Part shown: in pieces, positions 60,346-64,000 of the stretch | How positions within the stretch are numbered: position 1 is the first letter of the stretch | Layout of the letters: each line of letters begins with the position of its first letter | Assembly: GCA_035631655.1 (NCBI GenBank) | Contig: DASQIH010000241.1 | Location: 112,502-176,501 of the forward strand | From: Gp1-AA122 sp035631655 | GTDB lineage: Bacteria; Acidobacteriota; Terriglobia; Terriglobales; Acidobacteriaceae | Reading direction: 5' to 3' | DNA length: 64,000 nt | Notes under the pieces: generated by a model | What the model was told of the DNA's origin: nothing | The model's input: only the letters and a program-made list of their open reading frames with translations | Database searches by the model: none | Program-made: the position numbers and the translations under genes

Positions 60346-63300
60346 CTAAAATGCCAGCCTGAGCGCAAGCTGAAGCTGGCGGGAGTCCTGTGCGCTCGAA
60401 ATGCTACCGAAGTTTGCAGTGAACGCCGTCCGGTTCGGAATGTTGAAATTGGGGTGGTTGAAAAGGTTGTATGCCTCGGCGCGGAACAGAAGTTTAGAGC
60501 TCTCGGTTAGCCGTATGTCTTTCTGAAGCGAGAGATCGAACTCCTGCAGTCCCGGCCCGATGACAGCATTCCGAGGCGCATTTCCGAACGTATATAGCGC
60601 CGGCAACGAAAAGAACGACGTGCTGAACCATTGCTGGGGTGTTTTGGGTCCATCGTTTGGATTGGCCGAAATGTTGGGCCGTTGAGCTGGGCCAGCGCCG
60701 ATATTGGCCTGATCGCTGGATATATTCACGGTAAACGGCGCGCCCGACTGGGCGGTGAAATTCCCTCCAGCCTGCCATTGTCCGAACACTGCGTGCACCC
60801 AAGCTGGCGAATCTTTAGCCAGCGGAACCTGGTAGATGAAGCTCACCACAACACGGTGCCGATGATCGAAGCTGGAACTTGCCTTCTCTGCGCCGAGATC
60901 ATAGACGTTCTGCGCAAGATTTGTCTCGTTCAGCGTAGCGCCCGGATCGGAAGCATCGTCGATGGAATGAGACCACGTCCAGTTCGCATCAAACATCAGC
61001 CCCTTGGCGAAGCGCCGCTTGGCGGCCAATGTCAACGCGTGGTACGTCGCCCATCCGTTCCAGCGAATGTCACCGATTTGGCTTAATTGCGGAATCGGCC
61101 GCCGCGCCGCAATCGCTCCCGCGCCGGGGAGGGGAACGTTCAAAACCGTTCCACTATCCGCATGCACAGTCCGCGAACCCATGTAGGCTGCCGAGAGCAC
61201 AGTGCCGGAGCTCAGCTCGCGCTCCAGGTTGAAGTTCCACACTTCGTTGTACTCAATTTTAAAATTGTGATCCAGGTTGTTGCCGCCCACCGTTCCGACG
61301 GTATTGGCGGTCAGCGCGTTTTCGGTAGTGAAGGACGGCGAGAAGGAAGTCGCAGTTGAGTTGACTGTCTTGGTCACAAAGAACGGGAGGTTCTGAGCGA
61401 GGTTGGTGACGATGCTGTAGGCTGCCTGATTGGGGTAGATACCGAAGCCGGTGCGAACCACGGTTTTCAGGCCGGGGATGCTCCACGCAAGCCCAGCGCG
61501 GGGCGCCAATCGGAGCGACCTCGGCACAAGAAGGCTGTTGTTCCAGCCCGCCGCTGAAGATTTGACGTACGGAATCGGGAGGAACGGAAGCAGAGCGTTC
61601 GCCGCCGCCGAAATGCCCCCGGAGCCATCGCTAGCGACCACAAACCGGCCACCCGGAACGGAAGTGTCGATCGCCGCAATCTGATTGTTAGCGTCGGTCA
61701 TGTTCTGGTTGTACTCGTAGCGAATCCCCACATCGATCTTCAGGTTTGGAGTGATTTGCCAGTTGTCCTGAAGGTAGAAATGCCCCCAATTCGTAGTCGC
61801 GTCCAAGGCAGCCCGGCCCAAGCCAACCTGCGCCGTCGTCGGATAGCCCAACAAGAAGTCGGCAAACGCGCTGCCGTCCGCGAGACCCGGTGCTGACGAC
61901 GTCCACCGGGGAGTAAACGAAAAGATTCCGCGGGCTCCATTTGGATTCACGGGGCGAAGGTTGTAATGCATGGCGTACGCGCCGAACTTGATCGTGTGCC
62001 GGCCCTTATGCCAAATCGCGTTGTCGTAGAATTCAAGGTCACGGTTCTTGCGAAACGTGAATAACGCCGGGTCGCCCATGGTCGTGAACTGGCCGCCGAA
62101 GGAGACCTGCGGATATCCAATGTCCAGCGGATTCGTAGTCACGCCCTGTAGCGCGGTTTGAGTCGCGAAGCTATTCCCGGCATTGGGACTCGCTTGCCCG
62201 CCCGCAACCGTGAGGAACCCAAACCGGGCTTCGTTCAGGATATTGGCGTTGAATGTATGCGTCCAACCTGCCACTCCGTTGATTGCGTGCGTGCTCAAAT
62301 TGCGGCCGAAACCGGGCAGCAAGCTTTCCTGCAAGACGCCAGAGCCGAACGGATCGGCTTCTCTCGCATCAAAAAGAGACGCACGGAGGTAGGTGGCGTC
62401 ATTGCTTGAAAACTGATGGTCAAGACGCGCACTATACTGGTTCCCGTTGATGCGCTGGTTCCCGATGGAGCGAAGGTTCTGCGCGATTCCGGGAAGGTTC
62501 GGAAAAGGTATCTGAGCGAGCAGGGCGACAGCCGCCGGGTCTAACGGTCTCAGAATCTGATTATTCGGAAAGGGCTGGCGCAGCCCACCGGCCGCCGCCG
62601 TAGGATCATAGATCGTGGGCAACCCGGAAAAATCACCTCTCCGCATCGCAGCTGTGGGCACCGAAAAGGTTTGAGTCAGCGACTTGCGGACTCTCTGGCC
62701 CTCGTAACTCAGGAAGAAGAAGGTTCTGTTTTTGTGGATCGGCCCCCCCACTGTTCCACCAAATTGATTCTGGCGGAAGGGTGGAATCGGAGCGGTCGCG
62801 GAGTCGAAGAAATTCTTAGCATCGAAAACATTATTTCGTACGAACTCGAACAGACTTCCGTGAAGATCGTTCGATCCCGATCGGCTGACAACGTTGATCA
62901 CGGCCCCGGACTTGCCTCCGAATTCGGGAGCATAGGACGTCTTCTCGATGTTGACCTCCTCGATGGCGTCGATGGATGGGGCGATCACCATGTTGTTAAA
63001 GTGCTCATCCGTTATGGCCACGCCATCCATCAGGTACAGATTGTGTCCGCTGCGCTGTCCGAGAACGTTGACCAGGTTGCCGGCTTGCTGCATCGCGTCA
63101 CCGCGCGTGCCGCCAGGAGGGCGGACAACGCCCGGGCTGAGCATCGCAAGATCAAGAAACTGGCGACTCTTCACGGGTAAGTCGGTCACTTGCTGGTGTC
63201 CGATGACATCCCTGATTTCTGCGGACTCCAGTTGCACACCCCCAGCTTCTACCGTCACAACTTCTGTCCTAGCGCCTAACTCCAAGGTGAAGTCGCGCCG

Positions 63301-63594
63301 CAGCCGATCGCTCGCGTGGACGTCAATCCGCGGCAATGCGGATTGTTTGAAGTCAGTCGCGTTTGCTGTAAATGAGTACGGGCCGACCGGTAGTTGGGCA
63401 AACAGATACTCGCCGGAGCTGTTGGAGACCGTAGTGAACTTCTGCCCGGTTTCGAGGTGCTGGGCAACGATTGTGGCGCCAGGCAGCGCACTGCTCGTGG
63501 GATCCTGTACGCGGCCGGAAATCTCCCCCGTGTTCATCTGGCCCAACGCGGACAATCCGCTCAGGAGGAGGACGATGCTGCAACCGAACCGCAT
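60346..63594 (-). CDS. TonB-dependent-receptor-like barrel with carboxypeptidase-regulatory domain
   Basis: A 1082-residue outer-membrane protein of the Oar/CarboxypepD_reg type that is abundant in Acidobacteria. A signal peptide (1-19) is followed by a regulatory-like domain (GEISGRVQDPTSSALPGATI), a plug-like region (IRDVIGHQQVTDLPVKSRQF; LYLMDGVAITDEHFN), and a long barrel ending LQLALRLAF. Asn-rich strands are typical. It probably takes up or binds large polymers or complexed nutrients; the ligand is unknown. It is convergent with the efflux/ABC operon and appears to be alone. Confidence 0.88.
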   Translation of the reverse strand: MRFGCSIVLLLSGLSALGQMNTGEISGRVQDPTSSALPGATIVAQHLETGQKFTTVSNSSGEYLFAQLPVGPYSFTANATDFKQSALPRIDVHASDRLRRDFTLELGARTEVVTVEAGGVQLESAEIRDVIGHQQVTDLPVKSRQFLDLAMLSPGVVRPPGGTRGDAMQQAGNLVNVLGQRSGHNLYLMDGVAITDEHFNNMVIAPSIDAIEEVNIEKTSYAPEFGGKSGAVINVVSRSGSNDLHGSLFEFVRNNVFDAKNFFDSATAPIPPFRQNQFGGTVGGPIHKNRTFFFLSYEGQRVRKSLTQTFSVPTAAMRRGDFSGLPTIYDPTAAAGGLRQPFPNNQILRPLDPAAVALLAQIPFPNLPGIAQNLRSIGNQRINGNQYSARLDHQFSSNDATYLRASLFDAREADPFGSGVLQESLLPGFGRNLSTHAINGVAGWTHTFNANILNEARFGFLTVAGGQASPNAGNSFATQTALQGVTTNPLDIGYPQVSFGGQFTTMGDPALFTFRKNRDLEFYDNAIWHKGRHTIKFGAYAMHYNLRPVNPNGARGIFSFTPRWTSSAPGLADGSAFADFLLGYPTTAQVGLGRAALDATTNWGHFYLQDNWQITPNLKIDVGIRYEYNQNMTDANNQIAAIDTSVPGGRFVVASDGSGGISAAANALLPFLPIPYVKSSAAGWNNSLLVPRSLRLAPRAGLAWSIPGLKTVVRTGFGIYPNQAAYSIVTNLAQNLPFFVTKTVNSTATSFSPSFTTENALTANTVGTVGGNNLDHNFKIEYNEVWNFNLERELSSGTVLSAAYMGSRTVHADSGTVLNVPLPGAGAIAARRPIPQLSQIGDIRWNGWATYHALTLAAKRRFAKGLMFDANWTWSHSIDDASDPGATLNETNLAQNVYDLGAEKASSSFDHRHRVVVSFIYQVPLAKDSPAWVHAVFGQWQAGGNFTAQSGAPFTVNISSDQANIGAGPAQRPNISANPNDGPKTPQQWFSTSFFSLPALYTFGNAPRNAVIGPGLQEFDLSLQKDIRLTESSKLLFRAEAYNLFNHPNFNIPNRTAFTANFGSISSAQDSRQLQLALRLAF

Positions 63595-64000
63595 TCAACA
63601 ATTCCCGTATTGAACAAGTCTAGCCGATGCGTCAACGTTCTAAGTTCACGTATGTTGAACATCTTTTCGTTCCGGCCGCGCCGGCCTCGATGAGGCTAAT
63701 TGGTCTACACTTGAATTCTCGAATGCCGTATCCTAGGGGTGGCCGGATGTGGGTCCGCTAGGCCGAGATCGCTGTAGCGAGTTTGTATGTCAAAGCTGCC
63801 AAAAGCTGCTTTTGTGCCCGTTTTTTGCAAATCGTGCAAATTGGAGAATCAACAACTTAAGCGGAATCAGAGGCTTACGGACGAACGAATCCCTCTTCCT
63901 CCGCCAGCCCTAGGGCGGTTCATCGAATAAAAGCATTGAGATAGCGCTTTCCTGAGTCTCGCAATTCCCCCCTAAACAGTCTTCCGGATATCCAGACTTT
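63595..64000. other. Gene-free end of the window with small palindromes
   Basis: No supported gene in these 406 bases. Two short perfect inverted repeats stand out: CAAAAGC-T-GCTTTTG at 63800-63814 and TTTGCA-AATCG-TGCAAA at 63824-63840. They lie upstream of the receptor gene (minus strand) and may be regulator sites or the control region of a gene beyond the edge. Confidence 0.4.

Noticed and set aside
1..64000. Insertion sequence or transposase gene
   Set aside because: I found no transposase, integrase or terminal inverted repeats in any frame, despite signs of rearrangement around 39-50 kb.

Overview
Taxonomy and overall character. The window looks like a chromosome segment from an Acidobacteriota member of the Solibacter/Bryobacter type. 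The clues are a 1082-residue TonB-dependent-receptor-like barrel with a carboxypeptidase-regulatory N-terminus, an 812-residue ADOP-type ABC permease, secreted proteins of the Acidobacteria style, and moderately GC-rich, tightly packed operons. This assignment is inferred from gene style, not from a marker gene. The theme is handling of metals and toxic compounds: four separate RND efflux pumps, a P1B-type ATPase, a CDF-like transporter, a mercury locus, a multicopper oxidase, several exported c-type cytochromes and redox proteins, and three aminoglycoside-modifying-enzyme-like genes.

Left part (1-17 kb). The minus strand carries the front of an alternate (N-type) F-ATPase operon in the order beta, epsilon, AtpQ/AtpI-like, a. 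Divergent from it on the plus strand is a small membrane/methylation cluster: a DUF2933 protein, an isoprenylcysteine-methyltransferase-like enzyme, a hypothetical protein and an archaeal-type S-adenosylmethionine synthetase. From 5.9 to 14.7 kb (minus) lies an unusual copper-type module: an exported proteasome-fold hydrolase, a FixH-like lipoprotein, CusA, an adaptor reduced to its membrane-proximal part, a YVTN beta-propeller, a Met/Pro-rich outer-membrane barrel and a C-terminal-heme cytochrome. No TolC gene is present there. A divergent histidine kinase/response regulator pair may control it.

Middle (17-37 kb). A TlpA-like thioredoxin, an outer-membrane protein, a cytochrome c, a decayed second copy of the thioredoxin gene and a Cys-rich small protein lead into a complete CzcCBA pump plus P1B ATPase operon. 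Convergent to it is a multicopper oxidase and a second, compact TolC-HlyD-RND-DUF2892 operon. An ECF sigma/anti-sigma pair diverges from that operon, and the sigma gene is split by one in-frame amber codon. Small DUF302, TauE/SafE and membrane proteins follow.

Right-middle (37-51 kb). This is an accessory region with signs of decay. It holds a tandem-repeat secreted protein, an exported HExxH peptidase, tRNA fragments, a CDF-like transporter, a frameshifted merB, a thioredoxin-MerT-MerP fusion, merR with a near-perfect operator, a methyltransferase lacking a normal start codon, and an ADOP permease behind a second MerR-type promoter. A frameshifted ankyrin gene, a frameshifted AAC(6')-like gene, another AAC(6')-like gene, a DUF6886 protein and an APH-like kinase follow. 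Three of the disruptions are single-base changes in short homopolymer runs, so sequencing error must be weighed against real decay.

Right end (51-64 kb). A third complete TolC-adaptor-CzcA set runs with a small membrane protein, an ABC ATPase, an ABC permease carrying a GldG-like domain, and a secreted LamG/DUF1080-like protein. The large TonB-receptor-like barrel is convergent to it, and the last 400 bases hold no recognisable gene.
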